Under the pieces are notes generated by a model. The model was not told the origin of the DNA, ran no database searches, and saw only the letters and a program-made list of their open reading frames with translations. Below are positions 1 to 8,594 of a DNA stretch of 34,750 nucleotides, in pieces; positions within the stretch are counted from its first letter, which is position 1; each line of letters begins with the position of its first letter. Location: NCBI GenBank assembly GCA_016930075.1, contig JAFGHS010000038.1, positions 1 through 34,750 of the forward strand. Direction: 5' to 3'. The DNA is from Deltaproteobacteria bacterium (GTDB lineage: Bacteria > Desulfobacterota > Syntrophia > Syntrophales > JAFGHS01). The translations under genes were made by a program, and so were the position numbers.

Positions 1-533
1 CCGCATGTGCCGATCGAACCGAGGTAACGTTCTTTATAGGTGCCGCCCACGACCTCACAGGCGTCTTCAATAACAGGGATGCCGTTTTTCATGCCGAGTT
101 CTACAAATGCGTCCATATCCGCAGCGACCCCGAACATGTGTACGGGCATGATTGCCTTTGTCCTGGGTCCGATAAGCTTTTCGACGGAGGCCGGGTCGAG
201 TCCCAGCGTTTCATCGATATGGCCGAGAATGGGAACGGCGTCGCAGGCAACAATGGCTTCAATCGTTGCGATAAATGTAAACGGTGTTGTGATGACCTCG
301 TCGCCGGGTTTGATCCCGATGCCTTTCAGCGCAACGATAAGAGCCGCTGTGCCGTTCGAGACGCCAAGGGCGAATTTTGCCCCGGTAATGGCCTTTGCCC
401 TGTTCTCAAATTCGTCGACCCGATAATGTCCCTGCCTGAAGTCATGTGAACCGTAACGGTGGATCATTTTTCTTTCGATGACGTCAGCCATTGCTCTTAT
501 TTCGTCATTGTTGAAAATCTCTGCCCCGGCCAT
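1..533 (-). CDS. DegT/DnrJ/EryC1/StrS-family aminotransferase, N-terminal part (cut by window edge)
   Basis: This is the first 177 codons of a PLP-dependent sugar aminotransferase of the DegT/DnrJ/EryC1/StrS family, which adds an amino group to keto-sugar nucleotides for cell-surface polysaccharides. Visible family signatures are the segment GVSNGTAALIVALKGIG, the following PGDEVITTPFTF stretch, and IEDACEVVGGTYKERYLGSIG, where the Asp of the ED pair normally contacts the pyridine nitrogen of PLP. The Schiff-base lysine lies beyond the window. The ATG at 533 has a good AAGGAGG ribosome site (about 539-548). A well-formed promoter lies upstream at 602-630, so the gene looks like the first of its transcript. 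Which sugar it acts on cannot be told from this fragment. Confidence 0.9.
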   Translation of the reverse strand, partial: MAGAEIFNNDEIRAMADVIERKMIHRYGSHDFRQGHYRVDEFENRAKAITGAKFALGVSNGTAALIVALKGIGIKPGDEVITTPFTFIATIEAIVACDAVPILGHIDETLGLDPASVEKLIGPRTKAIMPVHMFGVAADMDAFVELGMKNGIPVIEDACEVVGGTYKERYLGSIGTC

Positions 534-601
534 GCTTTATTCCTCCTTGTCAAATCCAACGGAAATTCCATTCCGCCGGTTAAAATATTTTTGTTGGATT
601 C

Positions 602-630
602 TCTATAAATATTATTTATGTCTTTGTCAA
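602..630 (-). promoter_or_regulatory. Sigma-70-type promoter for the aminotransferase gene
   Basis: On the minus strand TTGACA (625-630) and TATAGA (602-607) are separated by exactly 17 bases. The start codon at 533 would follow after a leader of roughly 60 bases. A perfect -35 plus a 5/6 -10 at ideal spacing makes this one of the best promoter matches in the window. Confidence 0.7.
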
Positions 631-687
631 CGCAGTAGTCCTTCGAAACTGCAGATAACGGCCAGGTTGTTCTGATGCGAATAAACA

Positions 688-715
688 TTGATATAAGATA
701 ATGAAGTAATATATA
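688..715 (+). promoter_or_regulatory. Candidate sigma-70-type promoter for purM
   Basis: TTGATA (688-693), a 16-base spacer and TATATA (710-715) point toward purM, whose ATG is at 851. The surroundings are AT-rich, so a chance match is possible. Confidence 0.45.
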
Positions 716-850
716 CACTGCGAATAATCGACAAAGATAGCAATAGAGATGCAAATTGCGGCGTCGTACGAATACTCATCGGCATAACAACGGCGTAAAG
801 AATTCATAAGTACCTCTATTGACGGACGGGCAAATCACCGGAGTGAAAAA

Positions 851-1912
851 ATGACGACATACAAAAAGGCGGGGGTTGATGTACATCTGGGCGATGTCTG
901 CTCAAAAATCATGTCGGCGGCGGCTGATAAAACTTTTGTCAACAGGAAAGGGACATCAGCGGAAATCAAGATTCTGGAAAGGGAAGGTCTGCACAGGATC
1001 ATAACGGTATCCATCGGCGGGCTCAGGCTGATGCTCAACAGCGACGGCATCGGCACGAAAGTCGAGTTTGCCGAGCGAACGGGGAAGCACAACACAATGG
1101 CCTACGACCTTTTTGCCATGTTGTGCGACGATGCCGTCCGGTTCGGCGCCGAACCGGTGGCGCTGTCGAATGTCCTTGATGTCAACGGTCTGGACGAAAA
1201 AATTATACGGGAACTGGCCGGAGGAATGGTAAAAGCGGCAAAAGACGCGGGCGTTGCGGTGGTTTCGGGTGAAATTGCCGAACTCGGAGCGCGGATCGGC
1301 GGTTATGGCAGGTACAACTATAACTGGGGCGGCACCGTGCTGAGCATTGTCCGGAAGGAGCTCGGCGGCCAGGCGCTGAAAGCGGGCAACAGCATCGTAG
1401 GCCTGGAGGAAAAGGGATTCCGGTCAAACGGAATTTCGCTTATGCGGAAAATCATGGAAGAAGCTTATGGGCCGAACTGGCACAAACAAAAAAAGGGCGC
1501 CCGCACTTTGGGAGACCTGGCGCTTGCGCCTTCAAAAATTTATTCAAAAGCCGCCCTTAAAATGTTCGATGATGCGCAGGGCATAGTGCATGTTACCGGC
1601 GGCGGCATTCCCGGAAAATTAGGAAGGCTTCTGGCGATGAAAAAGATGGGGGCGAATATCGCCGATCCTTTCCGCCCGTGCGATATGATGCTGCTGTGCC
1701 AGGAGCTCGGCGGGGTTAAGGATGCCGATGCCTACAGGGCGTGGAACATGGGACAGGGGATGCTGATCATGTCGGCCAAACCGGAAAAGATCATTGCAAC
1801 GGCTGCAGAACACAAAATAAAGGCAAAGGTTATCGGAAAGATAACCGCCGCCCCCGGATTGAAAATTACCAGCAGAGGATATTACAGTCCCGGGAAAATT
1901 CTCTCTTTTTAA
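851..1912 (+). CDS. purM: Phosphoribosylformylglycinamidine cyclo-ligase (AIR synthase)
   Basis: PurM closes the imidazole ring in purine synthesis, turning FGAM plus ATP into aminoimidazole ribonucleotide in the cytosol. The 353 residues match the usual length (about 345). Signatures are the N-terminal KAGVDVHLGD stretch, the SDGIGTKVEFAE motif (family DGVGTK), MAYDLFAMLCDD, GGEIAEL-like SGEIAELG, the central LEEKGFRSNGISLMRK, and HVTGGGIPGKLGR of the C-terminal domain. The ATG is preceded by GGAG (840-843) at good spacing. It stands alone as a one-gene unit, with a promoter-like sequence upstream and a hairpin plus T-run after it at 1985-2016. The sequence is somewhat divergent from enterobacterial PurM, but the motifs and length leave little doubt. 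Confidence 0.9.
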   Translation: MTTYKKAGVDVHLGDVCSKIMSAAADKTFVNRKGTSAEIKILEREGLHRIITVSIGGLRLMLNSDGIGTKVEFAERTGKHNTMAYDLFAMLCDDAVRFGAEPVALSNVLDVNGLDEKIIRELAGGMVKAAKDAGVAVVSGEIAELGARIGGYGRYNYNWGGTVLSIVRKELGGQALKAGNSIVGLEEKGFRSNGISLMRKIMEEAYGPNWHKQKKGARTLGDLALAPSKIYSKAALKMFDDAQGIVHVTGGGIPGKLGRLLAMKKMGANIADPFRPCDMMLLCQELGGVKDADAYRAWNMGQGMLIMSAKPEKIIATAAEHKIKAKVIGKITAAPGLKITSRGYYSPGKILSF

Positions 1913-1984
1913 ACGATCCTCAGGCAGGCGCCCCGGCGATGGTTCCCAAAATCATAGACGGGGCCGGAAGACATCTCCCGACAG

Positions 1985-2016
1985 CGGACGACAATGGTCG
2001 TCAGCCGTGATTTTTT
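1985..2016 (+). terminator. Candidate rho-independent terminator of purM
   Basis: The perfect stem GACGAC (1987-1992) / GTCGTC (1997-2002) has a 4-base loop. It is followed after a short gap by six T residues (2011-2016). The gap between stem and T-run makes it weaker than a textbook terminator. Confidence 0.5.
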
Positions 2017-2126
2017 CATCAGGCATCGGAACATCAGGCATTAAGTTTTCTTCGTGAAGAAGCCGACCTGTCGGAGATGTATTATGAAAAACAACGAATA
2101 TGTCAACAATGACACAATACATTGAA

Positions 2127-2182
2127 ATAACGCGCGTTATCTTAACAAAACCGTTGACAACATTCAGTCTTGCATATATACG
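2127..2182 (+). promoter_or_regulatory. Candidate operator palindrome and promoter of the formate dehydrogenase operon
   Basis: A perfect 14-bp palindrome, ATAACGCGCGTTAT, occupies 2127-2140. It sits 13 bases before a TTGACA (2154-2159), followed at 17 bases by TATACG (2177-2182), or at 15 bases by TATATA. The first gene starts at 2345, leaving a leader of about 155 bases. The position just upstream of the -35 fits an activator site, or a repressor overlapping the polymerase. The regulator is unknown. Confidence 0.5.
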
Positions 2183-2344
2183 AAATGCAAAGTGATAGAG
2201 GTGGTGGAATATCGCCTCAGTCGATTTGGTCACGTTTTTTCCACATCAGTCATTTCCGGAAATACTTCAATCAGGTAAAGGCTGGATGTTGAATAACCGG
2301 ATCATAAGAATATGAATTTATTCTGATGAAAGGAGTGCACATTC

Positions 2345-5300
2345 ATGGATGTCAGTAGAAGAGGTTTCTTGAAGATCGCCGGCGCAACAGCAGCGGCAAG
2401 CGGCTTAGGCATAAGTCTTAAGCCTGTTTCAGCGTATGCTCAGCCGTTGAAGATCAAGTATGCCAAAGAGACGACAACGATTTGCCCGTATTGTTCCGTG
2501 GGATGCAGCATTATCGTATCCGCCCGGGGCGGCAAAGTCATCAACACGGAAGGGGATCCGGACAGTCCCATCAACAAAGGTTCCCTCTGTTCGAAGGGTG
2601 GGTCTATCTACCAGATGGCGGTCAACGAAAACCGTCTGGGAAAACCCCTGTACAGAAAACCTTACGGGACACAGTGGGAAGAGGTAGAATGGGAGTGGGC
2701 GCTTGAGAAGATTGCTCACAACATCAAACAAAGCAGGGATAAAAGCTTTATAACTGTCAATGCCAAGGGTGAAACGGTGAACCGGACGGAAGGCATTGCC
2801 TCCGTCGGCAGTGCCGCTCTTGATCTGGAAGAATGTTTTACGTACCAGAAATTCTTGAGGGGGTTGGGTCTGGTTTATGTCGAACATCAGGCCCGTATCT
2901 GACACAGCCCGACTGTAGCGGCTCTGGCAGAGTCGTTCGGACGCGGTGCAATGACCAATCACTGGATCGATTTCAAAAACAGTGATGTAATTTTAATTAT
3001 GGGGAGCAATCCGGCTTCCAATCACCCTGTATCCTTCAAATGGATTCAGGAAGCCGTCGACAAACGAGGCGCGAAGATTATCTGCGTAGATCCCCGTTTC
3101 ACACAATCGGCGGCAAAGGCGCATCTTTATGCACCACTTCGTTCAGGAACGGATATCGCCTTTCTGGGCGGCATGATCAAATACATTCTCGATAACAATC
3201 TTTATTTTGAGGAGTACATCAAAAATTACACCAACGCCTCCTTCCTGGTGAATCCGGCGTTGAAACTGCCGGGCGACAACAAGGGTGTCTTTTCCGGTTT
3301 GGCGGACGGCAAATACATCAAAGACACCTGGTCCTATCAGACCGACGGCGGCGGTGTCATCAAGAAAGACCCGTCCCTCAAGGATCCGAACTGCGTCTTT
3401 CAGCTTCTGAAGAAACATTATTCCCGGTACACGCCGGAGCTGGTGACGCGGATTACAGGGACGCCCAAGGATAAGCTCTTGGAGGTCTACAAGCTCTACG
3501 CCGCCACCGGAAAGCCGGACAAAGCAGGTGTTGAGCTTTATGCCATGGGCTGGACTCAGCATACCGTCGGTGTCCAGAATATTCGTAGCATGTGCATGAT
3601 TCAATTGCTTCTGGGGAATATGGGTATCGCAGGCGGCGGTGTGGCGGCTATGCGCGGCGAATCCAACGTGCAGGGTTCGACCGACCACGCACTTTTGTTC
3701 CATATCTGGCCCGGTTATCTCGGGACACCGACGGCCTCCATGCCGACCCTTTCGGTTTACAATGAAAAACGGACGCCGAAAACCAAAGAGGCTAATTCCC
3801 TTAATTGGTGGAAGAACTTTCCGAAATACTCGGCCAGTCTGCTGCGGTCTTTCTACGGCATGAATATGTCGATAGAAGATGCCTACAAGATAATGCCGAA
3901 GCTCGATGATGGCGCAAACTACTCCTGGCTGGTGCTTTTCGATCAGATGTACAAAGAAAAGTTTACGGGCTTTTTTGCCTGGGGTATGAACCCGGCCTGT
4001 TCAGGTGCGCATTCGAACAAAGTTCGTCAGGCGATGACGAAGCTTGATTGGATGGTTAACGTTAATCTGTTCGACAACGAAACAGGATCGTTTTGGCGCA
4101 GTCCCGGTATGGATCCGACCAAGATTAAAACAGAAGTCTTCATGCTGCCCTGCGCGGCTTCCATCGAAAAGGAAGGCAGTATCGCAAACTCCGGCCGCAT
4201 GATGCAGTGGCGCTATAAAGCGGTCAACCCTCCGGGAGAAGCCCTGCCTGATGGCGACATCATGAGTGAAATCTTCTTCAAAGTGAAAGAACTCTACGAG
4301 AAGAACGGTGGACCGCACAAAGAAGCGATAACTCAGCTCTCCTGGCCTTACGGTAAGAAGGTTGGCGGTCATTTCCATTATGACCCGCGCAAGGTGGCAG
4401 CCGAAATCAACGGCTACTTCCTGGTGGATAAAAAAGTGGAAAATCCCCTCAAAAAAGGTGAATTCAAGGAATTCAAGAAGGGTGATCTGGTGCCGACGTT
4501 TGCCTGGCTGCAGGATGACGGTTCCACGTCATCCGGCTGCTGGATTTATTGCGGTTCCGTTGGTGAAAAGGGCAATCTGGCGATGCGTCGCGGTACGGCA
4601 GATGCAACCGGACTGGGTCTTTATCCTGAATGGGCCTGGACGTGGCCGGTCAACCGCCGTATTATTTACAATGGGGCATCCGTCGATCCCAACGGCAATC
4701 CCTGGGATCCCAGCCGTGCCGTGATTAAGTGGGATGGAGCAAAATGGACCGGCGACGTTCCCGACGGTGTCGGCAATCCGGGCGCCGGCAGGCCGCCGTT
4801 TATCATGAAGCCCGACGGTGTGGCCAGTCTTTACGGCCCGGGGCTTGCGGACGGTCCTTTCCCCGAACATTACGAGCCTCTCGAATGCCCGGTGGAGAAA
4901 AACCTGATGTCTCCCCAGAAAAGCAATCCCGCCGTCAAGCGCTTCGACAAAAAGGGCGTCGGTTCGGATCTGGATGTTTTCTCTGGTGTGGACAGTTGCG
5001 ATCCCAAATACCCGTTCATCTGCAGTACGTATCGGGTGAGCGAGCATTGGCAGACGGGCGTTCTGACCCGCTGGTGTCCTTGGCTGGCAGAGATGCAGCC
5101 GGGCATGTTCTGTGAGATGAGCCAGGAACTGGCAGAAGATAAGGAAATCAAAAGCGGCGACAAGGTGATCGTCAAATCGGCCCGCGGCGAGGTGGAAGCA
5201 ACGGCCATCGTCACGCACCGATTTAAACCTTTCGACATCGACGGCAATGTCATTCACGAAGTCGGCATTCCCTGGCATTTCGGCTGGATTACGACGGCCG

Positions 5301-5452
5301 ACCGAAAATACGATTCGCTGGATAAAAAGGCGGAGGTATTCACGGAGGGTGATGCAGCGAACCTGCTGACGCCGTCCATCGGCGATGCCAACACCATGAT
5401 CCCGGAGAGCAAGGCCTTCATGGTCAATGTCGTGAAGAAGGGAGGGAAGTAA
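2345..5452 (+). CDS. fdnG: Selenocysteine-containing formate dehydrogenase, catalytic (alpha) subunit, FdnG-like
   Basis: This molybdenum/tungsten enzyme oxidises formate to CO2 (or runs in reverse) at the outer face of the membrane. Read through the in-frame TGA at 2900-2902, the product is 1035 residues, close to the 1015 of E. coli FdnG. Residues 4-10, SRRGFLK, form a twin-arginine export signal. Cys47, Cys50, Cys54 and Cys82 bind the 4Fe-4S cluster. Codon 186 is the TGA, in the context ARI-Sec-HSPTVAALAESFGRG, which matches the Sec site of FdnG (Sec-H-G-P-T-V). MTNHW and MGSNPASNHP follow as in the family. The ATG has AAGGAG upstream. The beta-subunit gene begins two bases after the stop. 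A naive gene caller would split it into 2345-2902 and 2951-5452. No selenocysteine machinery is encoded in this window. Confidence 0.95.
2900..2935 (+). promoter_or_regulatory. UGA selenocysteine codon with candidate bacterial SECIS stem-loop
   Basis: The TGA at 2900-2902 is followed by CGACT (2910-2914) and AGTCG (2931-2935), a perfect 5-bp outer stem. The 16 bases inside contain GGCTCT near the apex. In E. coli fdhF the SelB-binding hairpin has a stem at a similar distance from the UGA and an apical GGUCU. The outer stem is clear. The upper pairing is imperfect here, so the exact fold is uncertain. Confidence 0.6.
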
Positions 5453-5453
5453 C

Positions 5454-6242
5454 ATGACTGAAGTGGTGAAATTAATCGATGTGTCGAAATGTACAGGCTG
5501 CCGCAGCTGCCAGTTGGCCTGCAAACAGTGGAATCAGCAGCCGGCGAAGCAGACCAAGCATCTCGGCACTTATCAGAATCCGCCGGATCTCCAGTCCAAC
5601 ACTTGGACCCTGATCCGGTTTCAGGAAGTTGCCGACAAGGACGGCGTGAAGTGGCTCTTTAGAAAAGACGGCTGCATGCACTGCACCGATGCGGCCTGCG
5701 TCAAGGTTTGCCCTAGCGGCGCTCTGTATCATACGAGCTATGGCACAGTGGGTATTAATCACAGCCGCTGCATCGGCTGCAAAGAATGCGTTTCGGCCTG
5801 TCCGTTCGATATTCCCCGCTACGACCGTGATACGGACAAGGTATATAAGTGCGATTTGTGTTTATCAAGGATTGAGGCGGACCTGACGCCAGCTTGCGCG
5901 AAGGCTTGTCCCACAGGGGCGATCACCTTCGGTGAGAAGACAGCTATGATCAAAAAAGCGTATGCCCGGGTGAAAGAACTGGGCGGTGACGCCAACGTGT
6001 ATGGCGATAAGTTCGTCGGCGGGACGCATGTGCTATATGTCCTTGCTGAAAAACCGGAGGTTTACGACGAACTGCCAAAGAAACCGAGCGTTCCCATTGC
6101 TACGATCCTGTGGAAGGACATCCTCAAGCCGTTGAGCTTGATTTCGGCGGGCGGCGTCCTGGGCGGCGCATTCCTGCATTATATCATTCACGGCCCAAAA
6201 CTGCCGGATGAAGAGACCAACACGAAAGAGGGAGGTGAATAA
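5454..6242 (+). CDS. fdnH: Formate dehydrogenase iron-sulfur (beta) subunit, FdnH-like
   Basis: This subunit passes electrons from the catalytic subunit to the membrane cytochrome. The 262-residue protein carries four ferredoxin-type cysteine groups: CTGCRSCQLAC (Cys13, 16, 19, 23), CMHCTDAACVKVC, CIGCKECVSAC, and CDLC with the later CAKAC. This is the FdnH/HybA-type pattern for four 4Fe-4S clusters. Near the C-terminus a single hydrophobic helix (starting around LKPLSLISAGGV) would anchor it in the membrane, as in FdnH. It has no signal peptide of its own and would be exported as a complex with the Tat-carrying alpha subunit. GGGAGGG ends just before its ATG, and it lies between the alpha and gamma genes. 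Confidence 0.92.
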   Translation: MTEVVKLIDVSKCTGCRSCQLACKQWNQQPAKQTKHLGTYQNPPDLQSNTWTLIRFQEVADKDGVKWLFRKDGCMHCTDAACVKVCPSGALYHTSYGTVGINHSRCIGCKECVSACPFDIPRYDRDTDKVYKCDLCLSRIEADLTPACAKACPTGAITFGEKTAMIKKAYARVKELGGDANVYGDKFVGGTHVLYVLAEKPEVYDELPKKPSVPIATILWKDILKPLSLISAGGVLGGAFLHYIIHGPKLPDEETNTKEGGE

Positions 6243-6243
6243 G

Positions 6244-6918
6244 ATGAGAAAAGGATTGATTAAAGCAACCGACTCCTTCGAAAGGATCGTTCACTGGTGT
6301 CTGGCCATATCGTGCCTCATTTTGTGCATCACCGGTCTGGGGATGATGTTTCAGTCGTTTAACTTTATCGGCACCCTCATGGGAGGCTTAAAATCCCTGA
6401 AGTATGTCCATAACTTTACGGGTATCTTCTTTGCCGTTTCCCTGTTCTTCACCATCCGGATGTGGTGGAGGGAAGCAGGGGTTTTAGATTTGCCCGACGA
6501 TTGGGAATGGATCAAAGTTGCCGGCGGCTATCTGTGGCATGTGGATAAAGTTCCGGAGGCAGGCAAATACAATGTCGGCCAGAAGGCCTTTTTCCTCGTC
6601 GTTGCCGGTTTCGGAATCATTATGATCCTGACGGGTTTGATCATGTGGTCTCCCTTGAGTTTCCCCGCATGGCTGGTGCGCTGGATGTTTGTCTTCCACG
6701 CCTTGGGCTTTGTGGCGATCTTTGCATTTTTCTTCATCCACCTCTACCTGGGGACCGTGGGGTCTCCCGGTTCCGTGGACGCCATGCTGACGGGCTGGGT
6801 CACAAGGGCCTGGCTTAAGAAGCAGCACCCGAAATGGTTGCGCGAGATGGAAGAAAACGGCACGCTGGAGGTGTTTGGCGAGGAAAAACCCGGCGCCGGG
6901 CATGGCCACGGTCATTAG
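6244..6918 (+). CDS. fdnI: Formate dehydrogenase cytochrome b (gamma) subunit, FdnI-like
   Basis: This is the membrane di-haem cytochrome b subunit, which takes electrons from the Fe-S subunit toward the quinone pool. The 224 residues hold about four hydrophobic helices. Candidate haem-ligand histidines are His17 (RIVHW), His56 (VHNFTG), His152 (FVFHALG) and His166 (FFIHLYLG), matching the FdnI/cytochrome b561 layout. The start at 6244 is chosen over an upstream in-frame ATG at 6208 because GGGAGGTG lies right before it; the upstream ATG would overlap the beta gene by 35 bases and has no good ribosome site. The tail ends in a short histidine-rich HGHGH. A strong terminator follows. Gene order alpha-beta-gamma is that of E. 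coli fdnGHI. Confidence 0.9.
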   Translation: MRKGLIKATDSFERIVHWCLAISCLILCITGLGMMFQSFNFIGTLMGGLKSLKYVHNFTGIFFAVSLFFTIRMWWREAGVLDLPDDWEWIKVAGGYLWHVDKVPEAGKYNVGQKAFFLVVAGFGIIMILTGLIMWSPLSFPAWLVRWMFVFHALGFVAIFAFFFIHLYLGTVGSPGSVDAMLTGWVTRAWLKKQHPKWLREMEENGTLEVFGEEKPGAGHGHGH

Positions 6919-6940
6919 AGATGTATCAATAATAAACAGC

Positions 6941-6977
6941 AAAAGGGGCCTCTTTTTTATTTTGAGGCCCCTTTTTT
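6941..6977 (+). terminator. Rho-independent terminator of the formate dehydrogenase operon
   Basis: AAAAGGGGCCTC (6941-6952) pairs perfectly with GAGGCCCCTTTT (6964-6975) around an 11-base loop, and the T-run continues to 6977. The matching A-run on the other side means it could also act for minus-strand transcripts. Confidence 0.9.
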
Positions 6978-7173
6978 ATTAAGTAGGAGTCAGACTACTG
7001 CTAATCGGATTCGGCAAATAATAGCTCACCGGCAAACGGCTTCAGGACAAAAATAATCACCGAACACCTCAATTGCAGACGAATAAGTCAGTCCGTTTTA
7101 AAAATATTAACGGGCCGATTTTTTTTAAAGGATGTCTTTAAATCGATTGCGACGGATTATTGCCGGTTTCAGG

Positions 7174-7263
7174 TTACTTTCTCTTGTGGCGCTGTGCCTT
7201 GAGACGTTTGCTGTACTTATGCTTGCTGATTTTCTTTCTGCGTTTCTTTACGACACTTCCCAT
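7174..7263 (-). CDS. 29-residue bS22-like / AURKAIP1-COX24-domain ribosomal microprotein
   Basis: This very short gene encodes 29 residues, beginning MGSVVKKRRKKISKHKYSKR and ending in RHKRK, with 17 Lys/Arg. The start MGSVxKKRRK, the central KxK and the ending RHxR are hallmarks of the small basic proteins annotated as bS22 or AURKAIP1/COX24-domain proteins, which bind the small ribosomal subunit in other bacteria. The ATG at 7263 has an excellent AAGGAGAG (7267-7274), and the stop TAA is at 7174-7176. It stands alone between the formate dehydrogenase terminator and the fructokinase gene. A weak promoter match (TATCAA 7408-7413 and ACTATA 7387-7392, read on the minus strand) could drive it. 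Assignment is from recalled family sequence, without a profile search. Confidence 0.8.
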   Translation of the reverse strand: MGSVVKKRRKKISKHKYSKRLKAQRHKRK

Positions 7264-7518
7264 AACTCTCCTTAAAATAGCTGATATTGTTGTGCATTAC
7301 TTACATAATTCAAAAAGGAAACCTGAAACCTGAAGCCAATCAGGCAGATCTTTGGCATCGGTTGCAGGGCCGAAATAGGCGTTGAAACTATAACTTTATT
7401 AAGGAAATATCAAGCATTTTGTTTTAAAAAAACTTAATCCCGTCGATGTTTGTAAGGCGGAAACATACGGGGGAATATGCTCTCCTGCCCCTAAAGATGC
7501 AGTAACGGCAGTAGTGGC

Positions 7519-8433
7519 TCATTCAGATGACATCCATAACAGGGCTGCCCCTCTGACGCCGCTTGAATCGCCATACTTCGGCGGCAAGAGTCTCGTCTCC
7601 ACAGAATCTGAAAAAATGTATTGCCCCCATATTTGGGGTACATGATGATAAAGTCGCCGGCAATTTGACAGACCTCCGCCCAAAACGATAACTTCAGGAT
7701 CGAGGATATTAATGACGTGTGAAAGGGCGCGGGCCAGACGATTTTCGTAAAGGCGAAAACATGCTTCGCTTATTTCATCGCCGTTTTCCGCCAATTCGGC
7801 TATCTTGCGCGCATCTTTCGCATGGCCGGATAACCGGGCATAAGTTGCAGATAAACCCGGTCCGGATATGAACGTCTCTATGCAGCCTCTTTTACCGCAG
7901 TAACATTCGGGGCCGGGGATTTCATTCTCCCGGGGCCAGGGCAGGGGATTGTGCCCCCACTCGCCGGCAATACCATTTGGTCCTTTCAATAAACCGCCTT
8001 CCACTGCAATGCCGCCGCCAACGCCGGTTCCCAAAATGACGCCGAAGACGGTTGATGCAGATTCGCCGGCGCCGCCGGTGGCTTCGGAAAGAGCGAAGCA
8101 GTCTGCGTCGTTGGCAAAACGTATGGGGCGACCGAGACGATATTCAAGGTCGTCCCGCAAGGGGCGGCCGTTAAGACAGGTTGAATTGGAGTTTTTGAGA
8201 AATCCTGTCCTTTTGGACACAGCGCCGGGCGTGCCGATGCCGATCGTTCCGCAGCATCCGAGAGACTGTTCTGTTTGATCAACAAGAAACTTTATGGCAT
8301 CAAGCGTTGCCTCATAACGGCCTGCCGGCGTTGCCATGCGTTGCCGATAAAGCTCGGCGCCTTCCGGGTCGAGGGCGACAATCTCTATTTTACTGCCCCC
8401 CAGGTCGATGCCGATATGGATGTCGCTTTGCAT
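7519..8433 (-). CDS. mak: ROK-family sugar kinase, fructokinase (Mak)-like
   Basis: This is a cytosolic ROK kinase that phosphorylates a hexose, probably fructose, using ATP. The 304 residues have the ATP-binding start GIDLGGSKIEIVAL, the acidic catalytic segment FANDADCFALSEA (the Asp acts as base), GTGVGGGIA, the sugar-binding EWGHNPLPWP, and a zinc site CYCGKRGCIETFISG. EWGHNPLPW, HVxNILDPEVIVLGGGLSN and GDSSGVRGAA are almost word for word as in E. coli Mak (YajF), which favours fructokinase over NagK or glucokinase. The ATG at 8433 follows GGAGG. It is a single-gene unit, separated from the pyrophosphatase gene upstream on this strand by a terminator at 8535-8565. Confidence 0.85.
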   Translation of the reverse strand: MQSDIHIGIDLGGSKIEIVALDPEGAELYRQRMATPAGRYEATLDAIKFLVDQTEQSLGCCGTIGIGTPGAVSKRTGFLKNSNSTCLNGRPLRDDLEYRLGRPIRFANDADCFALSEATGGAGESASTVFGVILGTGVGGGIAVEGGLLKGPNGIAGEWGHNPLPWPRENEIPGPECYCGKRGCIETFISGPGLSATYARLSGHAKDARKIAELAENGDEISEACFRLYENRLARALSHVINILDPEVIVLGGGLSNCRRLYHHVPQIWGQYIFSDSVETRLLPPKYGDSSGVRGAALLWMSSE

Positions 8434-8534
8434 GGGCAGACATTCCTCCGGGTGATTAATTAGCAGCCATTTTGCACAGATCGCCTTTGAAGATCAAGCT
8501 TTTCATGCAGCCCTGGAAGGCTGTATAGGGCCAT

Positions 8535-8565
8535 AAAAAAGCGCCCCACAAGTGGAGCGCTTTTT
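8535..8565 (-). terminator. Rho-independent terminator after the membrane pyrophosphatase gene
   Basis: On the minus strand AAAAAGCGC and GCGCTTTTTT flank an inner CCAC/GTGG stem with one mismatch, ending in six T residues (8535-8540). It lies 30 bases after the hppA stop. The A-run on the far side means it could also stop plus-strand transcripts. Confidence 0.85.
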
Positions 8566-8594
8566 GTTTTGAAAATTACGGTTGTTATATTGTC

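Larger units (their letters stand above)
534..850. other. Intergenic region between two divergent genes
   Basis: About 317 bases between the aminotransferase gene (leftward) and purM (rightward). It is AT-rich and holds one promoter-like sequence for each direction (listed separately). No ORF with a ribosome site and no RNA gene is seen here. Confidence 0.7.
1913..2344. other. Intergenic region between purM and the formate dehydrogenase operon
   Basis: About 430 bases without a credible gene. It holds the likely purM terminator (1985-2016), two short perfect palindromes (2048-2061 and 2063-2074), a 5-bp inverted repeat TGTCA/TGACA (2101-2114), a perfect 14-bp palindrome (2127-2140), and a promoter-like sequence (2154-2182) leading into the operon. 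The density of symmetrical sites suggests regulation of the operon, but no known regulator's box is recognised. Confidence 0.6.

Noticed and set aside
40-449. Two plus-strand ORFs at the left edge
   Set aside because: Both are antisense to the DegT-family aminotransferase reading frame, which has clear family motifs and a ribosome site.
2345-2902. A separate 185-codon gene ending at the TGA
   Set aside because: The TGA is in frame with the following long ORF and lies in the conserved selenocysteine context, so this is the first part of one gene.
4529-5524. Long minus-strand ORF of 331 codons
   Set aside because: It is antisense to the formate dehydrogenase genes, rich in His/Arg as expected of a shadow frame, and has no domain or ribosome site.
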